This document shows positions 1-9,717 of a stretch of DNA of 44,664 nucleotides, piece after piece (position 1 is the stretch's first letter; every line of letters starts with the position of its first letter). The translations under genes and the position numbers were made by a program. Below the pieces are notes generated by a model that saw only the letters and a list, made by a program, of their open reading frames with translations, made no database searches and was not told the DNA's origin. This DNA comes from an uncultured Saprospiraceae bacterium (GTDB taxonomy: Bacteria > Bacteroidota > Bacteroidia > Chitinophagales > Saprospiraceae), in the NCBI GenBank assembly GCA_937997635.1, contig CALLFA010000001.1:1-44664 (forward strand). Reading direction: 5' to 3'.

Positions 1-3000
1 GTTACAGCACAAGTAAACTCAAGAGGTTCTTGAATGGTGATTGAACACATTGTGGTGCAGCCATTTGCATCTGTAACAGTAACAAAGCGTATGCCTGGAG
101 TCAGCCCTACTGCAGTAGCGGTAACCTGACCATCATCCCAAAGAAAAGTATAATTTGGAGTTCCTCCTTCTGGGTTTACCATTGCTGCACCGTCGTTAGC
201 TCCAAAGCAACTGATGTTGTTGATAAGAGTAATTGAACATATCAATTCTGAAGGTTCTTCTATGAGTATTTCACAAACCGACTCGCATCCATTTGCATCT
301 GTAACAGTAACCATGCGAGTTCCAGGTAAAAGACCAACTGCGGTTGCTGTTGTCTGACCATCATCCCATAAGTAAATATAATCTGGTGTTCCGCCTGTTG
401 CTGCAACTGTTGCAGATCCATCATTGAATCCGAAACAAGTGACATCATTCTCCAGGGTTACAGAGCATTCAAGTAATGGTGGTTCTGTTATTTCTATGAT
501 ACAAGTTGTTCCACAATCATTCACATCATTAACTGTAACTGTGTGTAAACCAGCATCGAGCATGACTGCAGTCTGTGTGGTCTCACCATTGTCCCAAATA
601 AAATTATATGGTGGATTCCCTCCGCTTGGCATTGCTGTAGCTGAACCATCACTAAAACCAAAACAACTCACATTATTTTCTAATACTATGGTACAATCTA
701 CGGTAGACTGATCCATGATCTCGATTTCACAAACTGTTGTACAATTCGTAGCATCAGTGACGGTAACCGTATGTGGACCCGATGATAGAATGACTGCTGT
801 AGCTGTGACTTCTCCATTATCCCACAAATAAGTAAAAGGAGCAATACCATTCATTGGAACTGCAGTGGCACTCCCGTTTGTTTCTCCTGCACATAAGACA
901 TCATTCACCAATTCTACCATACAGGTAAACTCTAGTGGTTCTTGAATGGTGATTGAACACATCGTGGTGCAACCATTCGCATCTGTAACAGTGACGGTGT
1001 GTGGGCCTGGAGTTAAGTCAACAGCGGTAGCCGTAATTTGTCCATCATCCCACAAGAATGTATAATCTGGAATTCCGCCTGTAGGCTCTGCAGTCGCAGA
1101 ACCATCGTTTGCGCCAAAACAACTAATGTCATTGACAAGAGTTACTGAACATAACAGTTCTGCAGGCTCTTCAATCTCAATATCGCAGACCGTGTCACAA
1201 CCATTCGCGTCAGTTACTGTAACCGTACGGATTCCAGGAAGCAATCCCACTGCTGTTGCTGTTGTCTGTCCATCATCCCATAGATACGCATAATCTGGAG
1301 TACCACCTGTAGCAGCTGCTGTTGCTGAACCATCATTGAAGCCAAAACAGCTGATATTATTTCCTAAAGTGACTGAGCATTCAAGCAATGGTGGTTCTGT
1401 AATTTCAATGGTACAAGTTGTTCCACAATCATTTACATCATTAACCGTAACTGTATGTAAACCAGCATCGAGCATAACTGCTGTCTGTGTTGTCTCCCCA
1501 TTATCCCAAATAAAAGTATATGGTGGATTTCCTCCGCTTGGCATTGCTGTAGCTGAACCATCATTAAAGCCAAAACAACTCACATTATTTTCTAATACTA
1601 TGGTACAATCTAAGGTAGACTGATCCATGATATCGATTTCACAAACTGTTGTACAATTCGTGGCATCGGTAACTGTAACGGTATGTCCTCCTCCAGAAAG
1701 CATAACTGCCGTAGCCGTTGTTTCTCCATTATCCCATAAATAAGTAAAAGGAGCAATACCATTGGATGGAACTGCTGTAGCACTACCGTTCGTATCTCCT
1801 GCACATAAGACGTCGCTTATTAACGTTACAGCACAAGTAAACTCAAGAGGTTCTTGAATGGTGATTGAACACATTGTGGTGCAGCCATTTGCATCTGTAA
1901 CAGTAACAAAGCGTATGCCTGGAGTCAGCCCTACTGCAGTAGCGGTAACCTGACCATCATCCCACAGGAAAGTATAATTTGGAATTCCTCCTTCTGGGTT
2001 TACCATTGCAGCACCGTCATTAGCTCCAAAGCAACTGATGTTGTTGATAAGAGTAATTGAACATATCAATTCTGAAGGTTCTTCTATAAGTATTTCACAA
2101 ACCGACTCGCATCCATTTGCATCTGTAACAGTAACCATGCGAGTTCCAGGTAACAGACCAACTGCGGTTGCTGTTGTCTGACCGTCATCCCATAAGTAAA
2201 TATAATCTGGTGTTCCTCCTGTTGCCGCAACTGTTGCAGATCCATCATTGAACCCAAAACAAGTAACGTCATTTTCTAAAGTTACAGAGCATTCTAGTAA
2301 TGGTGGTTCTGTTATCTCTATGGTACACGTTGTTTCACAATTATTGACATCAGTTACAGTCACTATATGAACACCAGCATCTAACATCACTGCTGTTTGT
2401 GTAATTTCTCCGTTATCCCATGCATAGCTATATGGTGGATTACCACCTGATGGAGTTGCGGTTGCTGATCCGTCAGTAAATCCTAAACAACTTACATTAT
2501 TAACTAGAACTACTGTGCACTCCACCATGGATTGATCCATAATCTCTATATCACATTCAGTCACACAATTTGTAGCATCTGTCACCGTAACAGTATGTGC
2601 TCCTCCGTTTAGCATAGTTGCAGTCTGTGTTGTTTCTCCATTATCCCAAAGAAAAGTAAATGGAGCGATGCCATTAGAAGTTACAGCAGTGGCGCTACCA
2701 GTCGCTTCGCCTGCACACAATACATCATTCACTAATTCAACTGTGCACGTAAACTCTAGTGGTTCTTGAATAGTAACATCACAAGTCGTTGTACAGCCAT
2801 TCGCATCTGTGACCGTCACGTCATGTGGTCCTGGGGTTAAACCAACCGCTGTTGCAGTAGATTGACCATCATCCCACAGAAACGTATAGTCTGGTGTACC
2901 TCCTTCTGGAGTCACAATTGCAGATCCGTCATTTGCTCCAAAGCAACTAATGTCATTAATAACAGCAATAGAACATGTTAATTCTGGTGGCTCTACAATT

Positions 3001-4572
3001 AAAATATCACAAACAGTCTCACATCCATTAGCATCAGTGACTGTTACCATACGCGTGCCTGGTAACAGCCCTACTGCTGTTGCAGTTGTCTGACCATCAT
3101 CCCAAAGGAACATATAATCTGGAGTTCCTCCAGTAGGAATTACCGTTGCTGAACCATCATCGAACCCAAAACAGCTAACATTATTCCCTAAGGTAATTGA
3201 ACATTCTAGCAACGGCGGTTCTGTTATTTCTATCGTGCATGTTGACCCACAATTATTTACATCATTCACAGTAACGGTGTGCAAACCAGCATCTAACATT
3301 GTTGCTGTTTGTGTTGTCTCGCCATTGTCCCAAATAAAATTATACGGTGGATTTCCGCCTGTAGGCATTGCTGTTGCAGACCCGTCAGTGAATCCAAAAC
3401 AGCTCACATTATTTTCCAAGACTACAGTACAATCTAGCGTTGACTGATCCATAATTTCAATATCACAGACAGTTGTACAATTAGTTGCATCAGTAACAGT
3501 TACTGTGTGGCCTCCTCCAGCTAGCATTACTGCTGTAGCTGTCGTTTCTCCATTATCCCATAAAAATGTAAAAGGTGCAATCCCATTTGTTGGTACTGCA
3601 GTTGCGCTACCGTTTGCATCACCAGCGCATAAGACATCACTCACCAAAGTGACTTCACACGTAAATTCTAACGGTTCTTCAATGGTGATTTCGCATGTTG
3701 TTTGGCAACCGTTCATGTCGGTTACAGTAACTGTATTGATGCCAGGGATGAGCATAGTTGCAGTTGGTGAAGTTTCACCATTACTCCACTCAAAAGTAAA
3801 ATCGGGTGTGCCTCCTACAGCAGTTACAGTTGCAGAACCATCGTTAGCTCCAAAACAGCTAATGTTGTCTTCCAAAACGATATTACACATAAGTTCTTCA
3901 GGAGAAGGAATCTCTATGCTACAAACGATTTCACAATTTTCAGCATCCGTAACAGTGACGAATCTTTCCCCAGCCGATAACATTGTTGCAATAGGGGTTG
4001 TTTCTCCATTATCCCACAGATATGTATAGCCAGCATTTCCTCCAGTGGCAGCCACTATTGCACTACCATTGCTATCGCCAAAACAATCAACCCCATTGAC
4101 CAGTGTTGTATTGCATTCAAACAATGGTGGTTCTGTAACAAGGATTTCGCAAGTTGACACACAGTTGTTGGCGTCCGTGACTGTCACAGTATTAAGACCC
4201 GCTTGTAATTGAACGGCTAACATCCCTACTTCCCCACTCGGCCAATCAAAGGTATACGGTGCAACTCCTCCAGTTGCCATAGCCGTGGCAGAACCATCTG
4301 AACCTAAACTGCATGTCACATTATTAACTAAAGTCAAATTACACACAAGTGGTTCTCTTTCCTCAATTACAATAGAACACATTGTTGTACAACCATTATC
4401 ATCAGTGACCGTTACTTCTCTTAATCCTGCAGAGAGCATTACTGCAGTAGCTGTTGTTTCGCCATTGTCCCATAAAAAAGTAAATGGTTCTACACCATTC
4501 GTTGTTGAAATAGTAGCACTTGCGTTAGCTTCACCTGCGCAAACGACTTCACTTACAAGAGTGATGTCACAT
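1..4572 (-). repeat. 912-bp higher-order repeat (four SprB units), five periods
   Basis: The same landmark (the GTAAACTC-like stretch before the QEPLEF segment) recurs at 925, 1837, 2749, 3661 and 4573, exactly 912 bp apart. The sequence at 1 recurs at 1825 with 60 of 60 bases identical over the first line. 912 bp equals 4 x 76 codons, so the coding frame is kept. Similarity is highest near the left edge and decays toward 4570. Confidence 0.85.
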
Positions 4573-7085
4573 GTCAGTTCTAATGGTTCAATAATGTCAA
4601 TTGTACATGTTGTGGTACAGCCATTCATATCAGTTACAGTAACTGTATTCATACCAGCACCTAGCATTGTGGCCGTAGCAGTAGTTTCACCGTTACTCCA
4701 TGCAAATGTAAAATCAGGTGTTCCTCCAACGACGACAACTGTTGCTGAGGCAGTACTTTCTCCAAAGCACATGATGGGTTCCAAAAGATTGATAGAACAA
4801 ATTAATTCTTCAGGCTCTGGTATAATTATCGTGCATTCTGTTGTACATGCATTCGCATCTGTAACCGTAGCTGTATGCAAGCCACCAGATAACATATTGG
4901 CTGTAGCTGTCGTTTCACCATTATCCCATAGAAAAGTATAGCCAGGAACACCGCCATCAGGTGTGATTGTCGCAGATCCATTTTCTTCACCAAAGCAGGC
5001 TATTTCTTGAACTAAATCTATAGAACAAGATAAAATTGGAGGTTCTGTTACAATAATGTCACAATCAGTTGTACAACCGTTTGCATCTGTGACAGTGACA
5101 GTATATGTATCAGGGGCTAGATTCATGATTGTTTGGGTTACCTCACCAGTAGACCACAAAAATGTGAACGGCATAAGCCCCCCGGTCACTTGAGCAGTGA
5201 CTACTCCAGACATGTCTCCACCGCAAAGAATGGGACTATCTAGGACAACAGTGCATTCAAGAAGTGGAAGTTCGGCTATAGTAATCTCACAAACAGTTTC
5301 ACACATATTGGCATCAACTACCGTTACTTGATGTAGACCTGCATCTAACATTGTTGCAATCTGGGTATTTTCACTATTATCCCAAGCATAAGTAAATGGT
5401 GCAGTTCCTCCATCTGGAATGGCTTGAGCTGATCCTGTTGATTCTCCTTGACACAATACATCATTTATCAGGACCACATTACACGTTAGTTCTTCAGGTT
5501 CTGTAATTTCGATGCTGCAAGAAACATCACACATATTTGCATCTAGTATGGTAACAAAGTGTACGCCAGCGTCAAGCATGGTTGCTGTCTGAGTCGTTTC
5601 GCCATTATCCCAAAGAAAGGAATATGGAATTGTACCGCCTGAGGGATTCGCTGTCGCTGAGCCATCATTGAATCCGAAGCAAGACACATTATTTTCTAAA
5701 TCGATATCACACACAAGCATTGGTGGTGATGGTATTTCTATTTGGCATTCAGTGATACAGTCATTGGAATCTGTAACTGTGACCATTGTTAATCCTGCGT
5801 CAAGATTAATCGCTGTTGAAGTTGTCTGACCATCGTCCCACAAAAAGGAGAACGGTGCTGTACCACCCATAGGTGTGACAGATGCACTAGCAGTTTCATC
5901 CCCAAAGCAAAGAATTTCATCAATGATCATTACTTCACAAACTAATTCTTCTGGTTCAGATATTGTGATGTCACAAATAACTTCGCAATCATTTGAATCT
6001 GTGACTGTCACTGTCGAAACACCTGCTGGCAAATCAGTTGCGATTTGTGTCGTTTCACCATTACTCCATGCAAATGTAACTGGTGGAACAGCTCCTGTGA
6101 CATCAACACGTGCAATACCATCAGAATCTCCATTACAGCTGACATCTTCAATTAGTGTAGTGGTGCATTCGAGATCTGAAGCCTCTGAAATAATCACACT
6201 ACAAATGGTTTCACATAAATTGGCATCAGTAACTGTGACAAATTGTTCGCCTGATCCAAGCATTGTTGCTATTGCTGTTGTTTCTCCATTTGCCCATAAG
6301 AACGTATAAGGTGCAATTCCACCAGAAGGCACAGCTTCTGCCGAACCAACAGAATCTCCGCTGCATTCAGCATCTTGAATCAAAACTGTGGAGCAAGTCA
6401 ACAGTGGGGGTTGACCGATAATTGCTACACATTCAGTTTGACACATATTGGCGTCAGTAACAGTAACAAAATTTGTCCCAGCTGGAAGCTGAGTTGCTGT
6501 AGCTGTTGTTTCTCCACTTGGCCATAAAAAGGTCAGTGGTGGAGTACCACCAGAAACAGTTACGGTGGCTGAACCGTCTGTGAATCCATTACAAGATACA
6601 TCTACGTTCACCGCAACATCTTCACAAATGATAGGTGGCGGTTGTGTAATAGTAGCAAAACATGATGTTGTACAACCATTGGAATCTGTAATGGATGCTG
6701 TAAAATTTCCGACAGGCAAATTTTCTATTGTTTCAGTTGTCAGACCATTAGACCAATTTATTTCAAATGGAGCTACACCGTTAATCACTGAAACTGTCAA
6801 GGCAGCAGTAGATTCACCGTTACATAAAATGTCTTGCACCTGAGTAATGCTACAAGAAATTATGTTAGCTGGTCCTTCAATCTCTACATCACAAATCAAT
6901 TCACACATATTGTCATCAGTGACTGTTACGAAGTGAGGTCCGGGCGTAAGCATAGTTGCAGTTTGAGTTGTTTCACCATTGTCCCACATGTATGTGAACG
7001 GAGCAGTACCATTGAGGGCAGTGACTGTTGCACTACCATCTGCAGAATCAACACATAGTGCATTTACTACATTTGATATCTCACA
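1..7085 (-). repeat. Array of about 31 SprB repeats (~228 bp each)
   Basis: Counting the W-[DSP]-[ND]-G-[EQ]-T-T core in the translation gives about 31 units of about 76 residues. The 14 or so units nearest the N-terminus (high coordinates) are diverged from each other. Units below about 4570 are organised into sets of four with a fixed 912-bp period. Confidence 0.85.
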
Positions 7086-7988
7086 CATGAGTTGATCACA
7101 TTGCTGGACACAAGCTGTACCATTGAAAGCTATACTGTTTAGATCACCAGTAAATGTCTCATAAGTAGCAACTTCAACAGGAGTTGTTGAATTCCCAGTA
7201 GAAAAGCAATCGGTTGTAGGGTCATTTATTGCAGGTATTGTAATGGCATATATCGCTCTTCCGGGCGGATCATCATCAGTGTCGCCTTCGATATAAACAG
7301 TGCCGTCTGGACCGATACTGAAGCCATCAACACTAATTGGATTCTGAGTAAAAGGATCATCGGAAGGGATACACGGAAAAACTTCTCCTGTGACAAGATC
7401 GACTCTAAAAATAATGTCTAATGCTGGATTTATACCAAACAAGAGTCCACTCACGGGATCGAAGGCAATACTTGTAAATGTACCTATACTTGCAAATGTT
7501 GGAATGAGTTGCTGAGATGACAGTACTGCGCCAGTGGCTGGATCGACTGAATATAAAATAGCAGGAATGCTTTCGTCGACGACATAAATAACTGGCATAC
7601 CACCAGAAATACCTAGTGTCGCACCAGTTGGATTTACAGGAATTGCATCGACAGTTATTAATGAAACATTATTACTTCCACAAGGCAAGCTTGTGTCAAT
7701 AGCATACAAATCATTGCCGACGAATACATAATAAAGTCCTGTACCTGGATCGTAGGCAGAAGCTTCGCAGTCAGGAGTAAATAGAGTCCCATTAAACATA
7801 GTGGTACATTCCATCACTTCAGAACCATCGATAGGAACAGTATAGTAGGCATCATTGCCGCAAATGAGTGCAAAACCTTCTGCAGGAATATCACACATAG
7901 CCTGAGTATGACTAGTTGTAGAGACACAACACAGAAGCGAAGATGCTATGAGACATAGCTTTACAACATTTGATAACTTTAGAATCAC
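1..7988 (-). CDS. Giant secreted SprB-repeat protein, C-terminus beyond the left edge
   Basis: The open frame runs from a GTG at 7988 to the window edge, about 2662 codons with no stop. An in-frame TAG lies two codons upstream of the GTG. The first in-frame ATG (residue 31) would remove the signal peptide, so GTG is chosen. Residues 1-30 look like a Sec signal peptide (hydrophobic core LCLIASSLLCCV). Residues about 31-285 resemble a beta-propeller-like domain, with repeated patterns such as YDPGTGLYYVF, FDPVSGLLFGI and GPDGTVYIEGD. From about residue 295 onward there are about 31 copies of a roughly 76-residue SprB-type repeat: Cys-x-Gly, then GSAT, GG-x-P-[YF], W-D-[ND]-G-[EQ]-T-T, ending in VTVTD-x-N-x-C. 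SprB-type proteins are T9SS-exported surface adhesins; SprB itself acts in gliding. Adhesion is inferred here. The C-terminal sorting domain would lie outside the window. Confidence 0.85.
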   Translation of the reverse strand, partial: MILKLSNVVKLCLIASSLLCCVSTTSHTQAMCDIPAEGFALICGNDAYYTVPIDGSEVMECTTMFNGTLFTPDCEASAYDPGTGLYYVFVGNDLYAIDTSLPCGSNNVSLITVDAIPVNPTGATLGISGGMPVIYVVDESIPAILYSVDPATGAVLSSQQLIPTFASIGTFTSIAFDPVSGLLFGINPALDIIFRVDLVTGEVFPCIPSDDPFTQNPISVDGFSIGPDGTVYIEGDTDDDPPGRAIYAITIPAINDPTTDCFSTGNSTTPVEVATYETFTGDLNSIAFNGTACVQQCDQLMCEISNVVNALCVDSADGSATVTALNGTAPFTYMWDNGETTQTATMLTPGPHFVTVTDDNMCELICDVEIEGPANIISCSITQVQDILCNGESTAALTVSVINGVAPFEINWSNGLTTETIENLPVGNFTASITDSNGCTTSCFATITQPPPIICEDVAVNVDVSCNGFTDGSATVTVSGGTPPLTFLWPSGETTATATQLPAGTNFVTVTDANMCQTECVAIIGQPPLLTCSTVLIQDAECSGDSVGSAEAVPSGGIAPYTFLWANGETTAIATMLGSGEQFVTVTDANLCETICSVIISEASDLECTTTLIEDVSCNGDSDGIARVDVTGAVPPVTFAWSNGETTQIATDLPAGVSTVTVTDSNDCEVICDITISEPEELVCEVMIIDEILCFGDETASASVTPMGGTAPFSFLWDDGQTTSTAINLDAGLTMVTVTDSNDCITECQIEIPSPPMLVCDIDLENNVSCFGFNDGSATANPSGGTIPYSFLWDNGETTQTATMLDAGVHFVTILDANMCDVSCSIEITEPEELTCNVVLINDVLCQGESTGSAQAIPDGGTAPFTYAWDNSENTQIATMLDAGLHQVTVVDANMCETVCEITIAELPLLECTVVLDSPILCGGDMSGVVTAQVTGGLMPFTFLWSTGEVTQTIMNLAPDTYTVTVTDANGCTTDCDIIVTEPPILSCSIDLVQEIACFGEENGSATITPDGGVPGYTFLWDNGETTATANMLSGGLHTATVTDANACTTECTIIIPEPEELICSINLLEPIMCFGESTASATVVVVGGTPDFTFAWSNGETTATATMLGAGMNTVTVTDMNGCTTTCTIDIIEPLELTCDITLVSEVVCAGEANASATISTTNGVEPFTFLWDNGETTATAVMLSAGLREVTVTDDNGCTTMCSIVIEEREPLVCNLTLVNNVTCSLGSDGSATAMATGGVAPYTFDWPSGEVGMLAVQLQAGLNTVTVTDANNCVSTCEILVTEPPLFECNTTLVNGVDCFGDSNGSAIVAATGGNAGYTYLWDNGETTPIATMLSAGERFVTVTDAENCEIVCSIEIPSPEELMCNIVLEDNISCFGANDGSATVTAVGGTPDFTFEWSNGETSPTATMLIPGINTVTVTDMNGCQTTCEITIEEPLEFTCEVTLVSDVLCAGDANGSATAVPTNGIAPFTFLWDNGETTATAVMLAGGGHTVTVTDATNCTTVCDIEIMDQSTLDCTVVLENNVSCFGFTDGSATAMPTGGNPPYNFIWDNGETTQTATMLDAGLHTVTVNDVNNCGSTCTIEITEPPLLECSITLGNNVSCFGFDDGSATVIPTGGTPDYMFLWDDGQTTATAVGLLPGTRMVTVTDANGCETVCDILIVEPPELTCSIAVINDISCFGANDGSAIVTPEGGTPDYTFLWDDGQSTATAVGLTPGPHDVTVTDANGCTTTCDVTIQEPLEFTCTVELVNDVLCAGEATGSATAVTSNGIAPFTFLWDNGETTQTATMLNGGAHTVTVTDATNCVTECDIEIMDQSMVECTVVLVNNVSCLGFTDGSATATPSGGNPPYSYAWDNGEITQTAVMLDAGVHIVTVTDVNNCETTCTIEITEPPLLECSVTLENDVTCFGFNDGSATVAATGGTPDYIYLWDDGQTTATAVGLLPGTRMVTVTDANGCESVCEILIEEPSELICSITLINNISCFGANDGAAMVNPEGGIPNYTFLWDDGQVTATAVGLTPGIRFVTVTDANGCTTMCSITIQEPLEFTCAVTLISDVLCAGDTNGSATAVPSNGIAPFTYLWDNGETTATAVMLSGGGHTVTVTDATNCTTVCEIDIMDQSTLDCTIVLENNVSCFGFNDGSATAMPSGGNPPYTFIWDNGETTQTAVMLDAGLHTVTVNDVNDCGTTCTIEITEPPLLECSVTLGNNISCFGFNDGSATAAATGGTPDYAYLWDDGQTTATAVGLLPGIRTVTVTDANGCDTVCDIEIEEPAELLCSVTLVNDISCFGANDGSATAEPTGGIPDYTFLWDDGQITATAVDLTPGPHTVTVTDANGCTTMCSITIQEPLEFTCMVELVNDVLCAGETNGSATAVPMNGIAPFTYLWDNGEVTATAVILSSGPHTVTVTDATNCTTVCEIEIMDQSTVDCTIVLENNVSCFGFSDGSATAMPSGGNPPYNFIWDNGETTQTAVMLDAGLHTVTVNDVNDCGTTCIIEITEPPLLECSVTLENDVTCFGFNDGSATVAATGGTPDYIYLWDDGQTTATAVGLLPGTRMVTVTDANGCESVCEILIEEPSELICSITLINNISCFGANDGAAMVNPEGGTPNYTFLWDDGQVTATAVGLTPGIRFVTVTDANGCTTMCSITIQEPLEFTCAV

Positions 7989-8411
7989 TATCTACTTCTC
8001 AGGAATTTGCTGGTTAAACCCATCTTTGAAAAAAGGAATTTATAAATACAAAATCTCTATAACTTCCTGATATTCTTCAATGTAGTTATAAAAGTCGTTG
8101 TTTATTTACGGAGTAAAGAAAGCATAGTTGGTATTTTTTATATTAAAATATATTATAACATATAAATATCTGTTTTACAGTATTTTTTATATTAAATATA
8201 AAACATATACTTGCGGAGATTATATGAGACAAGTATATAAAAACAATTCATATAAACATTGCTTAATATGAATACTATCTAACATAAAATTCAAATACTA
8301 TCATAAAATCAATAATTAAGCACTAATTTTAGATACCATATACTTTATACTGACTCTCTATGAGAATCATATTCAACATCATTTTATAACTTAGATACAC
8401 AAGCAATTTAA
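7989..8411. other. AT-rich divergent intergenic region
   Basis: 423 bp between divergent genes, so it should hold promoters for both. It is extremely A+T-rich. I found no TAnnTTTG-type Bacteroidota -7 box that I trust, and no ORF or RNA gene. The only structure seen is a 17-bp exact direct repeat, listed separately. Confidence 0.6.
8131..8196. repeat. 17-bp exact direct repeat in the intergenic region
   Basis: GTATTTTTTATATTAAA occurs at 8131-8147 and again at 8180-8196, 49 bp apart. It lies in the divergent promoter region of the SprB-repeat gene and the zinc-finger gene. Low-complexity AT sequence makes chance occurrence plausible. Confidence 0.6.
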
Positions 8412-8771
8412 ATGAAAAATAAATGCAAAGAATGCGGTGATGCTATACAAGGCAGGATCGATAAAAAATTCTGTTCGGACTCTTGCCGATCTTCCTACAA
8501 TAATAGGCTAAACTCTGATAGCACCAACTTTATGAGAAACATAAACAATATTCTTCGGAAAAATAGAAGAGTATTAGTGAAGTTAAATCCTAAAGGCAAA
8601 GCTAAAGTCTCAAAAGAGCAATTAGAGAAGGAAGGATTTAGATTTAGTTACTTTACCAACATTTATACGACGAGGTCAGGAAATGAATACTATTTCTGTT
8701 ATGACCAAGGTTACTTAGAACTTGACAACAATATGTTTGCCTTAGTAGAGAGGCAGAAATATGTTGATTAA
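8412..8771 (+). CDS. Small zinc-finger protein
   Basis: 119 aa with an ATG start. The N-terminus holds a probable zinc-binding motif with Cys5, Cys8, Cys21 and Cys25 (C-x2-C-x12-C-x3-C), similar to treble-clef or zinc-ribbon stubs found in small Bacteroidota proteins. A basic middle segment (about 40-65, rich in Lys/Arg) is followed by a compact C-terminal region rich in Tyr and Phe. The basic stretch beside a zinc finger would suit nucleic-acid binding, but that is inference. No signal peptide, so cytoplasmic. It lies 17 bp upstream of the Dabb gene on the same strand, so the two may be cotranscribed. The family is recognisable but I cannot assign a function. Confidence 0.75.
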   Translation: MKNKCKECGDAIQGRIDKKFCSDSCRSSYNNRLNSDSTNFMRNINNILRKNRRVLVKLNPKGKAKVSKEQLEKEGFRFSYFTNIYTTRSGNEYYFCYDQGYLELDNNMFALVERQKYVD

Positions 8772-8788
8772 AACCATAAAAATCAATT

Positions 8789-9109
8789 ATGACAAATGCT
8801 ATATTTATACATACCGTATACTTCTGGTTGAAAGAAGAAACAAGCGATGAAGATCGGCATTCCTTTGAAGACGGATTAAGGAAACTTGGCACATCTACCA
8901 ATTCAAGTGGATTTTATTGGGGAACACCTTTAGATATCCCAGATAGAGAAGTCGTTGACAGTAGTTACGATTATGCCATAACGAGTTTTTTTGACACGTT
9001 AGAACAACATGAAGTATACCAAACGACGGATCCTGTTCATCAAAATTTTATAGATTCCCATAACCATATCTGGCGTGCGGTTAAAGTCTACGACCATAAA
9101 ATTAAATAG
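8789..9109 (+). CDS. Dabb (stress-responsive A/B barrel) domain protein
   Basis: 106 aa. The pattern fits the Dabb family: an N-terminal strand with HTVYFWLK, then a helix (DEDRHSFEDGLRKL), a central YDYAITSFFDTLEQHEVYQ segment, and a C-terminal HQNFIDSHNHIWRAVKVYD. The spacing of the HxVxFWLK opening and the xxHxxF helix is typical of the family. Dabb proteins are small ferredoxin-like dimers; some are enzymes such as cyclases, many are uncharacterised. No signal peptide. It follows the zinc-finger gene by 17 bp and is followed by a hairpin at 9128-9157. Family assignment is good; substrate and role are unknown. Confidence 0.8.
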   Translation: MTNAIFIHTVYFWLKEETSDEDRHSFEDGLRKLGTSTNSSGFYWGTPLDIPDREVVDSSYDYAITSFFDTLEQHEVYQTTDPVHQNFIDSHNHIWRAVKVYDHKIK

Positions 9110-9127
9110 TCCTTACGTAAATAAAAA

Positions 9128-9157
9128 AAGCAACTCTTAAATTAATAAGAATTGCTT
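9128..9157. terminator. Probable bidirectional terminator between convergent genes
   Basis: An inverted repeat pairs AAGCAACTCTTA (9128-9139) with TAAGAATTGCTT (9146-9157), 11 of 12 pairs, with a 6-nt loop. It is flanked by an A-tract on the left and T-rich sequence on the right, so it could serve the plus-strand Dabb gene and the minus-strand gene ending at 9182. Confidence 0.7.
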
Positions 9158-9181
9158 TCTTATAAATTACTACTCCTGTAC

Positions 9182-9568
9182 TTAGACAGCATCGTTTAAA
9201 TCTCGATAGAGCTTTCTTTCTAGGCGATCCGTATATAGATTTATCCTATTCCTTTCTGAGAACGACAATCGTCTGTCAGCGTATGCCCAGCTAATCTCTC
9301 TCGATAATCTATCAAAGTCTAACTCTAGAGATATAATTTCATTTTGAGTCAATCTACCTGATCTATATCCTTGATTTAGAGTATTATAGAAATTAGCTTG
9401 ATATACTCTCCATGAATTTGAAGCAAAAGAAGCATTGTAGAATGAGCTTGTTCCCAATCTAGCAGCTGTATTAAATCCAGCTCTAGGACTTGGACAATAT
9501 TGTGCACTTGCTGATGCCATTATCCCCAGAAAAAGGATACTTGATATTATTAATTTTAAGTGTTTCAT
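9182..9568 (-). CDS. Small secreted protein with two internal helical repeats
   Basis: 128 aa. Residues 1-22 form a clear Sec signal peptide ending in ASASA before QYCPSP. The mature part is about 105 residues and contains one Cys. Two consecutive segments of about 26 residues align with each other: GYRSGRLTQNE...DFDRLSREI and AYADRRLSFSE...YTDRLERKL. They share Y-x-x-x-R-L-[TS]-x-x-E and D-R-L-x-R. This suggests a small helical repeat protein exported to the periplasm or surface. There is no sorting domain or lipobox. I do not recognise the family and assign no function. It stands alone on the minus strand and ends just beyond the shared hairpin. Confidence 0.75.
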   Translation of the reverse strand: MKHLKLIISSILFLGIMASASAQYCPSPRAGFNTAARLGTSSFYNASFASNSWRVYQANFYNTLNQGYRSGRLTQNEIISLELDFDRLSREISWAYADRRLSFSERNRINLYTDRLERKLYRDLNDAV

Positions 9569-9717
9569 CTTTAATCAAATTTTGTTTACAATAGCAGATA
9601 TTTATTTTAATATTCTGCATACACCTATATAACCAGTATTATATTCTTTAAAATCCAGATTTGTCATTATTTACAAAATCTTAACTACACTAATTAAAAA
9701 TCTGTTAACTTTCGAAT

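Noticed and set aside
424..7058. Plus-strand ORFs of about 60-220 codons recurring through the SprB-repeat region
   Set aside because: They are antisense shadows of the repeated minus-strand gene and recur at the same 912-bp spacing. They have no start context, signal peptide or domain of their own.
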